A stretch of 64,000 bases of DNA. It comes from Pseudomonadota bacterium. Its GTDB lineage: Bacteria; Pseudomonadota; Gammaproteobacteria; Pseudomonadales; Pseudohongiellaceae. The notes under the pieces are model-generated. The model was not told where the DNA came from. It did not search any database and saw only the letters and a list, made by a program, of their open reading frames with translations. The position numbers and the translations under genes are program-made. Positions within the stretch are counted from its first letter, which is position 1. Each line of letters starts with the position of its first letter. Below are positions 17,601 through 27,652 of the stretch, piece by piece. The DNA lies in contig JAQCKF010000007.1 in the NCBI GenBank assembly GCA_027592275.1, forward strand, positions 62,001-126,000, in the 5' to 3' direction.

Positions 17601-19853
17601 ATGAAAGAAGTACTCGACAAAGTCAGACTTGTTGCGGTGAGAACACTCACGCGCCATGTCGTGGCTGCCTTGGATAACTCAGCATTGCAGATTGAGGCTC
17701 AAGCGATGCAGTTCACGAACGCAAAGCTGCCGCCTATCCGCGAGGAATCCCGAGCGATTGCCGAGCGCTTCATGACCCTGCTAAATGCTTACTTCGATGC
17801 CCTGACGAGTTTCAGAGCAAAGGAAGAGGAAGATGAATCTGCTTAAGACCAACTCTCCCTGGTTGATCACGACTATTTAGAGGCAATCCTTGCTATGGAG
17901 GGCATGGTAAATCATCTTCGCAATAGCGATAGACCAGAATATGTACGCTTAACAACCCGTCTGGATTCTCTGTTCCCCAATACTACTATCGATGAAACAA
18001 ATAACCCTCTCGATCCCGAGCAGATCGGTGACTGTTTTAATGAGGCAATTCGTCCACTCGGGCTAAAAGCTCACTACCTACTCACGATCTATCGCGAATT
18101 CAACAAGACAGCTTTCCATAACATGGAAAGCGTACTCGCCGAGGCAAACGAAGTCCTAATCGAAATTGGTGTTATGCCAAATCTCGACATGAGGGCAAAA
18201 AACAGAGAGTTAGCAAAGCAGAAGCGCGATGCCGAACGATCCTTAGACAATTCCCAAGGCAGTGTGGCCCCTGACCGCAGTCGAGGTAAGACCGAAATCA
18301 CCCGCAAGATCCAAGAGACGGTTGAGAGCGCGAAACCAGATGAGAATCAAGCCGAGCTGTTTTCAATGATGCAGACGCTGGTTAGAGGCTTAGCAGATCA
18401 GCAGAGAAATCAGTCAGCTTTGCCTGTTAATATACCCGTAACGACCAGCCATCAAACCGCAGATTTACAAACAGAAAACGAGAACCTAAAACTGCAACAA
18501 GCGCAGTTGATATATGTACTTAACAACCTGCAGAGCCGCCTAAACCTCGGCGACACATCGATCACTGGGCCAAGCGACAGTGGCATCGGTGACAGTAGTA
18601 TCGGCGAATCTATATCACAAACTCTCGAGCAGAGCAGCAGTTCGGGTGATATCGGCGCTATCGACGTACAATCCTCCGATGTAATCAATCTCGTCACGCT
18701 ACTTTACAAAGAAATATGGAACGATGATTCTTTGCCGCTGATAATGAAGGAATTGATTGGCCGAACACAGATATCAATCATGAAGATAGCATTGAGCGAT
18801 ACTGGCTTCTTCGATGACGAACAACATCCGGGCAGAGTGATTCTCAACGAGTTTGCCATGGCAGGCATCGCCTGAACCGAGAAAGAAACATTGGAAAGAG
18901 ATCCTGTGTACAGCAAGGTTCGCGAACTGGTAGAACGCCTATTGGCGGAAGAGAATGCCAACAAGAATTTTGTACAGGGTCTTATCAATGAGCTGCGAGA
19001 GATTAAGAATGATTTCAGCCCAATCGATGCAGCTCTCGAACAGCGAATTCGTGAAACTGACGATCCCAGCGAGCGACCAGAAGATGTCCATGAATTCGTT
19101 AGGCAGAAGGTTAAGGAGCGCGTCTTGCGAGACGATCTCGACCCCTCTATTCAAAACCTACTAGACACGCACTTTCATAATTTTTTAGTGCAGCTGATTA
19201 TGAAGGAAGGCCCAGGGGGAAGCTCATGGAAACCAGTCATGAGCACCATCGATGTCTTATTGTGGACTGTAAAGGCAGACAAGCTTCCTGGTGACAAAAG
19301 TCGCTTTGAGAAAATCAATCCGCGCCTGTTGGATAATATCGAAAAAGCTCTGGAGATCGGCGGCGCCTCGAAGTCGAAGAGGAAGAAGATTCTGCGCCAG
19401 CTAAAACAGGTGCAACAGTATAGCTTTCATATGGCGGAGATCAGCGGTGCAAATAGGCTTCGAAGTGTCGGCGGCGCGGCAGACAATGGCACAGCCGACG
19501 CGGAGCCGCGACGAGAACGCAATGAGCCCCCTTCTCTGCCTAGAGACGATCCATATCTTCGCCGTATAGACAAGCTGCCGATAGGCACTTGGTTTGCATT
19601 TAAAGGGGCAGCTGGCGTGCCGGTCCGTTGTAAGCTCGCTTCCAAGATTGACAGCATCGACAAGCTATTCTTCGTGAACAGCAAGGGCGAAAAGGCTGTA
19701 GAGCTCACTCGAATGCGCCTCGCTCAAGAGCTAAAAGCGGGCTCGGTTAAGATACTCACTGAAGGCTCCTTGGTCGGCAGAGCTATGGAGTCGGTCATCA
19801 GCAACCTTCGTGATACCTCACATAGCCAAGAAGCTGACGCGGCAGCGAACTAG
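17601..19853 (+). pseudogene. DUF1631 family protein interrupted by two in-frame stops
   Basis: The whole 751-codon stretch stays in one frame and matches the normal length and organisation of proteobacterial DUF1631 proteins. TAA at codon 82 (17844-17846) and TGA at codon 425 (18873-18875) interrupt it. Sequence on both sides of each stop reads as one protein: ...EEEDESA, stop, DQLSLVDHDYLEAILAMEG; and EFAMAGIA, stop, TEKETLERDPVYSKV. The TGA is a natural Trp (TGG) mutation. The N-terminus has helical repeats, the middle has a Gln/Ser-rich linker, and the C-terminus has the characteristic IDKLPIGTWFAFKG...FFVNSKGEKAVEL domain. Family function is poorly known. ATG at 17601 is preceded by AGAAAGG. 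The separate pieces are unlikely to be independent genes. Confidence 0.82.
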
Positions 19854-19908
19854 GCTACAACCTCAGTTCAAACATGCGGGTCTGCGCGCTCGAATCCTCA
19901 GTTTCCAA

Positions 19909-21240
19909 CTAGTAACTGCGGATGATCTCAGAGAAGATCTCATTCACTGGGTAGCCACCGGCTGTCCAGCCTAATCGAACAATAACCAAATCGAGAGATG
20001 GGATTACCATGAGGTATTGCTGTCGATTGCCTTGAGCTGAATAGGCATCGGCTGGCATATCGGACCAGCGCAGCTCCTCGTTGCCTCGATTCAGCCACCA
20101 CTGATAACCATAGGCTCTCTGATTCTCAGAGGTATTTGGTGTTGTTGCCCTGCTCACCCAATCCTCAGTCATAATCCTCGCCCCGTTAATGGTTCCGCCA
20201 TTCAACATCAGCTGCCCAATACGCGCCCAATCTCGCGCCGATGCGTATAAATAAGAACTGCCCATGAACACACCGCTGGCATCAACCTCGAAGATGGCAT
20301 TCTGGAAAGCGAGCGCCTGATGTATACTCTCCATGTAGGCATCGTAATTTCCTTGGTTGCCACCCGCCTTCTCGAAATAAATCCGCGCCAGTAGGTTCGC
20401 AGTACCCGAGCTGTAGTTGAACCGACTGCCCGGCGCATGCAGAGCAGCCTTGTCCATTACGAAATCCGAAGACGAGGGTTCGGTAAATAGCATGGCAGTC
20501 GCATCGTCACCTGGATTGTATTCCTCGGAGAAGGCGAGGCCATCGGTCATTGTTAGCATATCGCTGATACGAATTTGCGAGCGCTCGTCACCGGCCCATA
20601 ACTCAAATTCCGGAGCCGCGTCCAAATCTAATTCTTCGTGGTATTCTAAATTCGCCAGCATAATTGCCGTCAAGCTCTTCGCCATGGACCACCCCAGCAG
20701 TGGCGTATCTGCATCCGCCCCCTGACCATAGGCTTCGGCAACTACCTTGCCGCGATGCGCGACCAGAAAAGCCCGTGTGTTAAATCCCTCTTCGTTATCT
20801 TTGGCAAGCAAGCGCTGAAGCATGCCTTCCATGTCTGAGTCAGCAGCGCCTATATTATCTCCAGCCGGCCAAGCTTCATCGCTAGCGGATACTTGTTCTG
20901 TCTGCAGCGAAGCGCGCTGGTTAAATCCTGAGTAGTCGATCGCGCAGCCAATGTTAGGTAGATAGCTCGCTGTTTTCTCACTCAACCCAAACAGAGAAGT
21001 CGTTACGCTCTTCTGCACATCGTCGTAATCTACTGTTATCTCCTGCAAGATTCCCGAGTACTGAACAAGGTCATCGAAAGACTGTTGCTGCGAAAACCCA
21101 GAAACATAACGCGCACTGCAGAGCAACTTCGAGCCTATTCCTGTAGCCACTCCCGGCGCAGCCATTAAGTAGGAAGAAGGAAAGCCGGCAAAGGAAGCCA
21201 CGCCTAACAAGAGCGCGAGAAAACCGATCAAACCGATCAA
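19909..21240 (-). CDS. exported serine hydrolase, beta-lactamase superfamily
   Basis: Serine hydrolase of the class C beta-lactamase/penicillin-binding-protein fold with an N-terminal membrane anchor or signal. The nucleophile motif is SMAKS (S-x-x-K), the second motif is the Tyr-Ser-Ser of NYSSGTANLL, and a late strand (YLMVIPSLDLVIVRLGW) occupies the KTG position. Such proteins act as esterases or peptidases on D-amino-acid-like substrates; real beta-lactamase activity is not implied. TTG at 21240 is the first standard start codon but has no ribosome site. GGAG lies 8 bases before an ATC at 21261 that would yield a textbook Lys-Lys signal sequence. It lies 40-60 bases downstream of the MFS gene and is probably cotranscribed. 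Confidence 0.85.
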   Translation of the reverse strand: MIGLIGFLALLLGVASFAGFPSSYLMAAPGVATGIGSKLLCSARYVSGFSQQQSFDDLVQYSGILQEITVDYDDVQKSVTTSLFGLSEKTASYLPNIGCAIDYSGFNQRASLQTEQVSASDEAWPAGDNIGAADSDMEGMLQRLLAKDNEEGFNTRAFLVAHRGKVVAEAYGQGADADTPLLGWSMAKSLTAIMLANLEYHEELDLDAAPEFELWAGDERSQIRISDMLTMTDGLAFSEEYNPGDDATAMLFTEPSSSDFVMDKAALHAPGSRFNYSSGTANLLARIYFEKAGGNQGNYDAYMESIHQALAFQNAIFEVDASGVFMGSSYLYASARDWARIGQLMLNGGTINGARIMTEDWVSRATTPNTSENQRAYGYQWWLNRGNEELRWSDMPADAYSAQGNRQQYLMVIPSLDLVIVRLGWTAGGYPVNEIFSEIIRSY

Positions 21241-21303
21241 ACCGAAGAGTATTTTTTTGATGATGCTAACTCCAACGACTTAGCCTAATTAATGTTGACC
21301 TAG

Positions 21304-22587
21304 CTAGGCTAGGGCTCTCAATTTGCCGCCGGCAAGAAATAAGATCACTCCAACCGCAGCTGCAGACGCTGCTATCCAATAAGACAGGCTGTACAAGTTG
21401 TCATTGGCAGCGAATGCTAATCCCAAAACAGCGGGGCCGGCAGCTGAGCCCCAAGAAGACATGAGATTCGCTGCCGCAAAAATCCTCGCGTATTCACGAA
21501 TGCCAAAAGCCTCTGCTATCAATAGCGGCTGCAACATCAGCAGATTGCCCACGGAGGCGCCGAACATGGCAAGGCCTAGGCAGAGCGTCAGCACATTCAC
21601 GCCCGAGGCGAGGAAGGTGAGAGAAACTGCCTGCAAAATCATTATGCCGATGGCGAATAAGCGAATCGACATTCTATCGATCAACCAACCACCGATCAGG
21701 CGGCCGACGATGCTAGCAATAGGCAGTATCGCAACTGCCATCGCAGTCTGCGACTCGCTTAACAATTCTCTCGCCAAGCCATATTGGTGAGCAATGCCTC
21801 CAACCTGCGCCATCATCAGAAATATGTAGCCGATGCTAATACCCCAGAAGAAGCGCGTATCCCGAGCCTGCTTAAAGGTAATGCCATCTAACGCCAATTC
21901 TCTAGAAACTACACTCGGCTTGCTATCGTCACTATCCTGCTCTGCGCTGACTGTCGACGAGTTAGCTGGGGGCTCCTCGCCATCTGGCAGCAGGCCCATC
22001 GACTCGGGGCTCGCCCGCAGCCAGATCCAAGTGATAGGAATTACTCCTATTATGTAGAGTAAGCCCATAAGCGGGGCAGCAAATTCGAAGCCCATAGACT
22101 TAACAAGCAACACACACAGCGGTGTCAAAATGACGCCACCTAGAGACAAACCAGTGGACGCGATCGACAAAGCCATAGCTCTTTTCCTATGGAACCACCG
22201 AGTTACTAACGTAGTAGCAGGAATCAGCGAGGATGCTGAGAAACCAACACCGAAAAGCATAAAGGCCAGATACAGCTGCCAGATCTCTTGTACAAATGCC
22301 AGGGAACTCAGTGCTAAGCAGGAGATTACTGCCCCTGCACTGATGCAAATTCTCGGGTCATAGTCTTGCACCCATTTCGCAACCCACAAGCCAGTTACTC
22401 CACCTGATAGGAAAAACAGCGATACAGCGAACGAGGCTGTTTGCACATCGAAGCTGGGATTGGCAGCCAGCGCATTGAGATAGATGGCGTGGTTATAGAA
22501 ACTCAAGCCACTGGTAAACGTCAGCTGAGCCAAAATGGCGAAGACAATCTTCCATCCATAGAATAAAGGTTTTTTACTATCTGCCAT
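21304..22587 (-). CDS. MFS transporter, oxalate/monocarboxylate-like branch
   Basis: Major facilitator of 427 residues with about 12 hydrophobic segments and a central hydrophilic loop (residues about 205-240, rich in Glu, Ser and Asp). Conserved features include GLWVAKWVQDYDPR after TM2 and IVGRLIGGWLIDRMSIR in the second half, a repeated motif-A arrangement. The overall pattern resembles MFS monocarboxylate/OFA-type carriers. The substrate is unknown. The ATG start is clear (MADSKKPLFYGWK, a common beginning in this branch). It probably forms an operon with the serine hydrolase. Confidence 0.9.
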   Translation of the reverse strand: MADSKKPLFYGWKIVFAILAQLTFTSGLSFYNHAIYLNALAANPSFDVQTASFAVSLFFLSGGVTGLWVAKWVQDYDPRICISAGAVISCLALSSLAFVQEIWQLYLAFMLFGVGFSASSLIPATTLVTRWFHRKRAMALSIASTGLSLGGVILTPLCVLLVKSMGFEFAAPLMGLLYIIGVIPITWIWLRASPESMGLLPDGEEPPANSSTVSAEQDSDDSKPSVVSRELALDGITFKQARDTRFFWGISIGYIFLMMAQVGGIAHQYGLARELLSESQTAMAVAILPIASIVGRLIGGWLIDRMSIRLFAIGIMILQAVSLTFLASGVNVLTLCLGLAMFGASVGNLLMLQPLLIAEAFGIREYARIFAAANLMSSWGSAAGPAVLGLAFAANDNLYSLSYWIAASAAAVGVILFLAGGKLRALA

Positions 22588-22739
22588 GAGTGTGCATAGT
22601 TAACATCGTCGAAGAAAATATCACTTGCTGCGGCTTAAATTAGCAATAACCAACAGCAATCTATTAGGGCTCGGTGCACTACACAAGGAGCGGTGGTAGT
22701 AAAATATTCTGAACTGTTTAGACCAGCTATTGTTCTTAG

Positions 22740-24479
22740 TCACTGATTGTAGAATGTGAAATAGCCCGTAAACATTTCTTCCCAGCTCTCTAATCCGAAG
22801 GTGACCTCTTTATCTGGGTCAGGATTAGACGGGTTTGATATCGAGTTATCGAAGGCACCAATCACTCGCAGTATGCTGCCAGCAGCTACGTGCTCTGCCT
22901 CATCTAATAAATAGTCCGGTTGCCATCCATAGTTGTAGGCAGGAACGCTGAATAACTCTCGAGTTTGCCCTTCGGGATTTTCTACAACAAACTTCATGCG
23001 CTTGCCACGAAAATTCATTCGGGCGCGCACTCCTGTGACAATAATGTCTTGCTCGACCGGCTGCTCTGCCTGAACCTCAAAGTCGTTAGCATTTGGCGGC
23101 AGTAGGAAGCGGCTTGCGACAGCGTGCGTCAGCCTTTCTTTTAGATTCGGCTCATCACTGAAATACAATCCAAAATGCGTTTCGTCAACCGCAGACTGAC
23201 CATTGGTCACATAGTGAAACTGCATCGATAGCCTGTGTCCCTGTGGAACTAATACGCCCGTTCCCTCATCGAATTCGATAGCGTTGGTTTTTCCTGGTAG
23301 GTAGCTGCCAACAAAGCGGCGCGTAACAGACTCGCTTATCCGCTCGTCTCCCCAGAAGTCTTCGTCCGGCGCTGTAACGAACGTCACCAAGTGGTGCAAC
23401 ACAGACTCTTCGCCTGCGATGTATTGAATAGCGCGCAGCCATTTGTCCTCAAGGAAGGGCAGTTCGACATTATCATAGACATAGTCCATAACGCCGGTGG
23501 AGGGAATCTCGTTCCTTGAACCGGACACAATGAAGTCTGGCTCGCCATAAACCCATTCGGAACGGTCTTGTGCAGCGAACACTTCCAAGGGGTCTACCTC
23601 GCTGTCACCCCTTGGCGCGCGGTTGTTAATCCAATGCACAAGCGTCTGCACATCATTGGGATCGAGATAACGCGCAGATTCGGAGTGACCAATATAGGGA
23701 TCGACCTGTGTGGGAGGCATGCGCTTATTTAACAGCACTTCCTTAATCATCGGTGACCAGCCAAGAACCATGATGTAGCTATCCAAGGCAAAAGGCCCTA
23801 CTCCGCCCTGGCGATGACAATCGGCACAATTCTCTATAATGATGGGAGCGATTTCGCTGGCAAAGTCTGGTGGCGACTCACTGTGTAGTTCCTTCATTTG
23901 GTAGTCAATGGCGCAGCCTGCACCGGATTGCCGGACCGTGTCGCTTACACCCTCGCCGGTGATCGAGGTAAGGACCGATTCGAGTGCTTGCGATGGCTGC
24001 CCCTTGTAGAAAAGCGAGAGGCGCTCGGGGTTAAGCACCAGCACGTCCCCTGCATTTTCAATATTCAGTGTTTCCGAGACCAATTGGCCGTCGTCTTCTA
24101 GTATAGGTAGCTCGGTACCTAATCCGTAAAGCTGGGGCCGATCAAGGTCTTGAGAGTCGATCAGTAGAAATTCGAAATCGTTTCCGGCGTACTCGCGAGC
24201 GATACTTTTGAAGTTATCTAACAGCGCGTCCATCGTCGCGCATTCATCGGAGTAAGCCATGAGCACCAGCGCCTTGCGATGCTGATAGCGGCTCAATTGA
24301 TGGAACGTGCCAGCGTTGTCCAGCAGCGCAAAGTCGCCTACGCGATCTAGAGCTGCTGGGGCGAGGCTCGAAAAAGCACTTAGTAATAACCCACCAATAA
24401 TCTTTAGCGAACACCTCCGGTACTTGCTACCAATGGGATTCACATTGCTACTCGCTGACGGTTTGCGCTTCAATTCCAC
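22740..24479 (-). CDS. thioredoxin-like/cytochrome c/copper-monooxygenase-like fusion
   Basis: Exported three-part protein of 579 residues. After a signal segment (about 22-43) comes a thioredoxin-like domain (about 45-190) in which the CxxC pair is reduced to one Cys (SDECATM). A c-type heme site CADCH (218-222) follows, with RMPPTQVDPY supplying a likely axial Met. The C-terminal half is a PHM/DBM-type copper type II monooxygenase fold with HH (362-363) and His in MQFHY (422) for one copper and Met569 for the other. The His-x-His pair of the second copper is replaced (RARMNFRG, about 485-492), so classical monooxygenase activity is doubtful. The start is GTG at 24479. Related proteins at 26051 and 27653 keep all ligands. 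Confidence 0.85.
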   Translation of the reverse strand: MELKRKPSASSNVNPIGSKYRRCSLKIIGGLLLSAFSSLAPAALDRVGDFALLDNAGTFHQLSRYQHRKALVLMAYSDECATMDALLDNFKSIAREYAGNDFEFLLIDSQDLDRPQLYGLGTELPILEDDGQLVSETLNIENAGDVLVLNPERLSLFYKGQPSQALESVLTSITGEGVSDTVRQSGAGCAIDYQMKELHSESPPDFASEIAPIIIENCADCHRQGGVGPFALDSYIMVLGWSPMIKEVLLNKRMPPTQVDPYIGHSESARYLDPNDVQTLVHWINNRAPRGDSEVDPLEVFAAQDRSEWVYGEPDFIVSGSRNEIPSTGVMDYVYDNVELPFLEDKWLRAIQYIAGEESVLHHLVTFVTAPDEDFWGDERISESVTRRFVGSYLPGKTNAIEFDEGTGVLVPQGHRLSMQFHYVTNGQSAVDETHFGLYFSDEPNLKERLTHAVASRFLLPPNANDFEVQAEQPVEQDIIVTGVRARMNFRGKRMKFVVENPEGQTRELFSVPAYNYGWQPDYLLDEAEHVAAGSILRVIGAFDNSISNPSNPDPDKEVTFGLESWEEMFTGYFTFYNQ

Positions 24480-24834
24480 GACTTAAGTTTCCTAAATTTG
24501 GATCAGGCCAAATGGGATAACCAATAGACCGCTCAGGTGCGGTTTTAGCTACGACCATCCGCACGGCTGACTGTTACTAAAATTGCTGCGCGAATCCTCT
24601 CATACTCGGGAGGATACTGACAATTCCCCAGCTTGTTACATTTTGTTTAAAAAAAGCCCTCTAGCCCGCGAATTCTCGGCGGTTGCAAACTAGACTCTAA
24701 GTACAATGACGTTTATCCTAGCGTCCCTGTTTTAATGTATTTAGTAGTTTAGCTTTCATTACTATTCTCACTCTGGCAGATTGATAATAAAAGTAAGACA
24801 GAACAATTGAACCTGATCTTTGGAGATAACATCG
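24480..24834. promoter_or_regulatory. divergent promoter region
   Basis: Gap between the minus-strand fusion gene and a plus-strand secreted-protein gene. AT-rich, with one inverted repeat GTGCGG (24537-24542)/CCGCAC (24559-24564). No small gene was recognised. The plus-strand ribosome site TTTGGAG decides the start at 24835. Confidence 0.5.
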
Positions 24835-25773
24835 ATGCGACCGTATCAAAAAACTTTTGCGCTAGTAGCCTTTGCCTTAACGGCAGTCTTTAGCCTCCAG
24901 GCACAAGCCCAATCTGCAGACAATGGCCGTTTCTTGAGCCTTGCGCCACCTACTGGCCTGCCTATCATCCCTGTCATGGAAGGATGGATTTCTAACCCAG
25001 ATGGCACAGCAAGCTTTTCCTTTGGCTTCATTAACCGAAACGATGTGCCAGTTGATATCCCTATAGGCACTACGAACTACATTGAGCCGGCCAAATACAG
25101 CGGCATGCAGCCCACACATTTCCCGGCAGGACGCTCGACTGGTATGTTCACAGTAACTGTCCCTGAATCTGAAAAAGGCGACGACATCTGGTGGCATATC
25201 AAGACTGGCAACGAAGAAGCCTTGAAAGTCCCTGGCCGATACGGCATAGGTGCGTACGAGCTAGACTTCATCCTTCCCCGTCCACAAGGCGCCATGCAGC
25301 CACTCGCCGGCTTCGGTGAAGACGGCCAAAGATCTGCGGGTCTTTTCGCACAGGTGGGTGACCATCAAGGCACCGTTACAGTTGGTGTGCCGGTGATTCT
25401 TTCGGTCAATGTCGAAGATATCTCGGAACGAGACTCCACTGACCCACGCTTCCTAGAGCCGATTGCAATAGGCGTTGCGTTCAGCAAGTATCAGGGCCCT
25501 GGCGTGGTGGAATTCGCACATCATGAGAGTACTGCAATTCCTGAGAACCCATATAAGGAAGATGACCGAAGATTCCGTTTCTTCCGTGAGATTACTCCTG
25601 GCCAAATTAAGGTGGAAGGCGGCAGCGGTGTAGCTAAAACAATTGCCACTTTCTCTGAGCCGGGTGAATACATGATTCACACCAAGGTAGACAACTTTGC
25701 CGGTCCAGACAGCTCGGACGGCGACCAGTGCTGCTGGACGAATATTGTTCAAAAGGTAACTGTAAGCCCGTAA
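24835..25773 (+). CDS. exported protein of unknown function
   Basis: 312-residue exported protein of no recognised family. ATG at 24835 follows GGAG, and the product opens with a signal peptide (cut near LQAQA-QS). The mature part looks beta-rich: MEGWISNPDGTASFSFGF, then NRNDVPVDIPIGTTNYIEP, and a late CC pair (DQCCWTN) near the C-terminus. Acidic Asp/Glu-Phe-Phe segments occur in the middle. It lies upstream of the two heme-copper proteins on the same strand, and the motifs suggest a partner exported alongside them. The role is unknown. Confidence 0.75.
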   Translation: MRPYQKTFALVAFALTAVFSLQAQAQSADNGRFLSLAPPTGLPIIPVMEGWISNPDGTASFSFGFINRNDVPVDIPIGTTNYIEPAKYSGMQPTHFPAGRSTGMFTVTVPESEKGDDIWWHIKTGNEEALKVPGRYGIGAYELDFILPRPQGAMQPLAGFGEDGQRSAGLFAQVGDHQGTVTVGVPVILSVNVEDISERDSTDPRFLEPIAIGVAFSKYQGPGVVEFAHHESTAIPENPYKEDDRRFRFFREITPGQIKVEGGSGVAKTIATFSEPGEYMIHTKVDNFAGPDSSDGDQCCWTNIVQKVTVSP

Positions 25774-25793
25774 GTATTTGTTATTATTAACTT

Positions 25794-25820
25794 TCTGACC
25801 GGCCTTCACGGCCGGCCAGA
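25794..25820 (+). terminator. strong GC hairpin after the secreted-protein gene
   Basis: CTGACCGGCC and GGCCGGCCAG form a stem with a 5-base loop 20 bases after the stop codon. There is no T-run downstream, so it may end the message weakly or protect its 3' end. Confidence 0.45.
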
Positions 25821-26050
25821 GAGCAAACAGGAGTATTTCTTCGAGATTCCCTGCCGGGCAGGCGCCAGCCGCAACTTTCAGCGAATAAAACCCCCAAATG
25901 TGTTTCAATTTGTTGCAATGATTCCCCGAAAATAGCCGTATTTGATGGACATTTAGGGAGCAGCCAATTAAAATTTTTGTCAGGTATTAACAGCAAAATT
26001 CAACTAAAACTTTAATTCTGATTGATTACTCTCACTTTGAGGAGAAAGGT

Positions 26051-27406
26051 ATGAAAACAGTACGCGTATTGACTGCTACAGTAAGCGGCGTATTCCTCGC
26101 ATTTGGCCTACAGGCTAGTGCACAGGACGACGCAGTTACTTACAACAGTCACGTTGCTCAGATTATCAACGAGAATTGCGTTGTATGTCACACAGAAGGC
26201 GGCATCGGCCCTATGCAACTCTCTAGCTATGATCAGGTCCGTCCTTGGGCGCCTTTGATTCAGCTTCGTGTTGCTAACCGCGAAATGCCTCCCTATGCAT
26301 ACGACCACGGTATCGGCATCCAGGACCTTCAAGGCGACTGGCGCTTAGAGCAAGCAGAAATCGACACTATCGTAGCTTGGGTTAACCAAGGCTCACCAAT
26401 GGGTGATGCGGACATCGTTGCACCAGTTGCAGACGTTAAAGACCCTAGCGAATGGAACTTCGCTGCCAATCTGGGCCAGCCTGACCAAATCATTGCTTCT
26501 GTGCCTATCGATATTCCTGCAAACGGAAACGACCTTTGGCACAAGCACTATGTTGATACTGGTGTGACTCAGGATCGCTGCATCAAAGCGGTTCAGGTTA
26601 AGCCACGTGGAGACGCCGCCTCGGTTGTTCACCACGCTAACTCTGACGTTGAATCGCAAGACGAAAACGGCGAGTGGCAAAAGTATGGCCAGCTTACTGA
26701 ATACGCTATGGGCAAGTGGGGCGAGCTAGTCCCTGAGGGTGTCTGCCGTACGCTTCCTGCGAACTCACGCGTTTCTTGGGACATTCACATGTTCCCAGGC
26801 GGTGTTGGCGCAACTGCTCCAGGCACAATGATCAAAGACAACGTTGTTGAAATCGGCCTTTGGTTTCACGATGAAGACTACATGACTGCTTCAGCAAAGA
26901 CTCCTTACAAGCAGGACCTGAAACTGTATCAACTACGTGATGGCTATGAGAGCGGCGAGCTAATCGTTCCTCCTAACGGCTACACGATGACTCAGGGTTT
27001 TCATTCTTTCGATCACCCGGTTCGCATCGATAGCTTCCAGCCACACGGTCACTTGCGCATGAATGCAGCCTCTCTGGAAATTTTCTACCCAGAAACTGGC
27101 AGCACTGAGCAAATCAGCCAGGTCTCTAACTGGAGTGCAACATGGCATCACAGCCATCTGTATGCAGAAGATGCTGCTCCTCTGCTTCCAGCAGGCGCGG
27201 TAATGGTAATCAAGCAGTGGTACGACAACACAGCTAACAACCCAAATAACCCTGATCCTGATCAGTGGGTTGTAGGCGGAAGCCGCACTGGAGACGAGAT
27301 GTCTCACGCTTGGATCGCGGTCACTCACCTCGATGACGAAGGCTATGACAATATCGTTGCAGATCGCAGAGAAAAAGAAGAGCGCTCACTAGCCGGTAAC
27401 GACTAG
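26051..27406 (+). CDS. cytochrome c-fused copper type II monooxygenase-like protein (copy 1)
   Basis: Periplasmic protein of 451 residues. A signal peptide (cut near ASAQ-D) is followed by a c-type heme site CVVCH (43-47), with a possible distal Met in NREMPPY (79). Then comes a PHM/DBM-like domain with a full ligand set: HH at 194-195, His246 in WDIHMF, HGH at 332-334 and Met417 in GDEMSH. These match the CuH (HH + H) and CuM (H-x-H + M) sites of peptidylglycine alpha-hydroxylating monooxygenase. Oxidation of a C-H bond with electrons delivered through the attached heme is the likely chemistry; the substrate is unknown. ATG follows GAGGAGAAAGG. The tail ERSLAGND is identical in copy 2. Confidence 0.85.
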   Translation: MKTVRVLTATVSGVFLAFGLQASAQDDAVTYNSHVAQIINENCVVCHTEGGIGPMQLSSYDQVRPWAPLIQLRVANREMPPYAYDHGIGIQDLQGDWRLEQAEIDTIVAWVNQGSPMGDADIVAPVADVKDPSEWNFAANLGQPDQIIASVPIDIPANGNDLWHKHYVDTGVTQDRCIKAVQVKPRGDAASVVHHANSDVESQDENGEWQKYGQLTEYAMGKWGELVPEGVCRTLPANSRVSWDIHMFPGGVGATAPGTMIKDNVVEIGLWFHDEDYMTASAKTPYKQDLKLYQLRDGYESGELIVPPNGYTMTQGFHSFDHPVRIDSFQPHGHLRMNAASLEIFYPETGSTEQISQVSNWSATWHHSHLYAEDAAPLLPAGAVMVIKQWYDNTANNPNNPDPDQWVVGGSRTGDEMSHAWIAVTHLDDEGYDNIVADRREKEERSLAGND

Positions 27407-27449
27407 TACCTAGCTAATTAGAATTGGGCTAACCTCTTCTAAGAAGTCC

Positions 27450-27486
27450 AAAAGGCCGGCTAATCTCGATTAACCGGCCTTTTTTA
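27450..27486 (+). terminator. Rho-independent terminator after copy 1
   Basis: AAAAGGCCGG pairs with CCGGCCTTTTTT over a short loop, 44 bases after the stop codon. Confidence 0.9.
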
Positions 27487-27652
27487 TTGTCTGGAATTTG
27501 TCAATATAGTCGCTGTTACTGCTTTATCCAGCCTCTAAAAAGAGGTATGCTCTAAACTAATCTGCTGAAATAATAAGATTCATGTATCCAATAAATGGAA
27601 TACTTGACCCTAATAGAATCGAGATTTCCCTAAGGATCAAAAGGAGAGATTT

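Noticed and set aside
17601..19853. Stop-codon reassignment explaining the split genes
   Set aside because: All three stop codons interrupt different genes, and the intact genes end at normal stops with terminators just behind, so reassignment of one codon cannot explain them.
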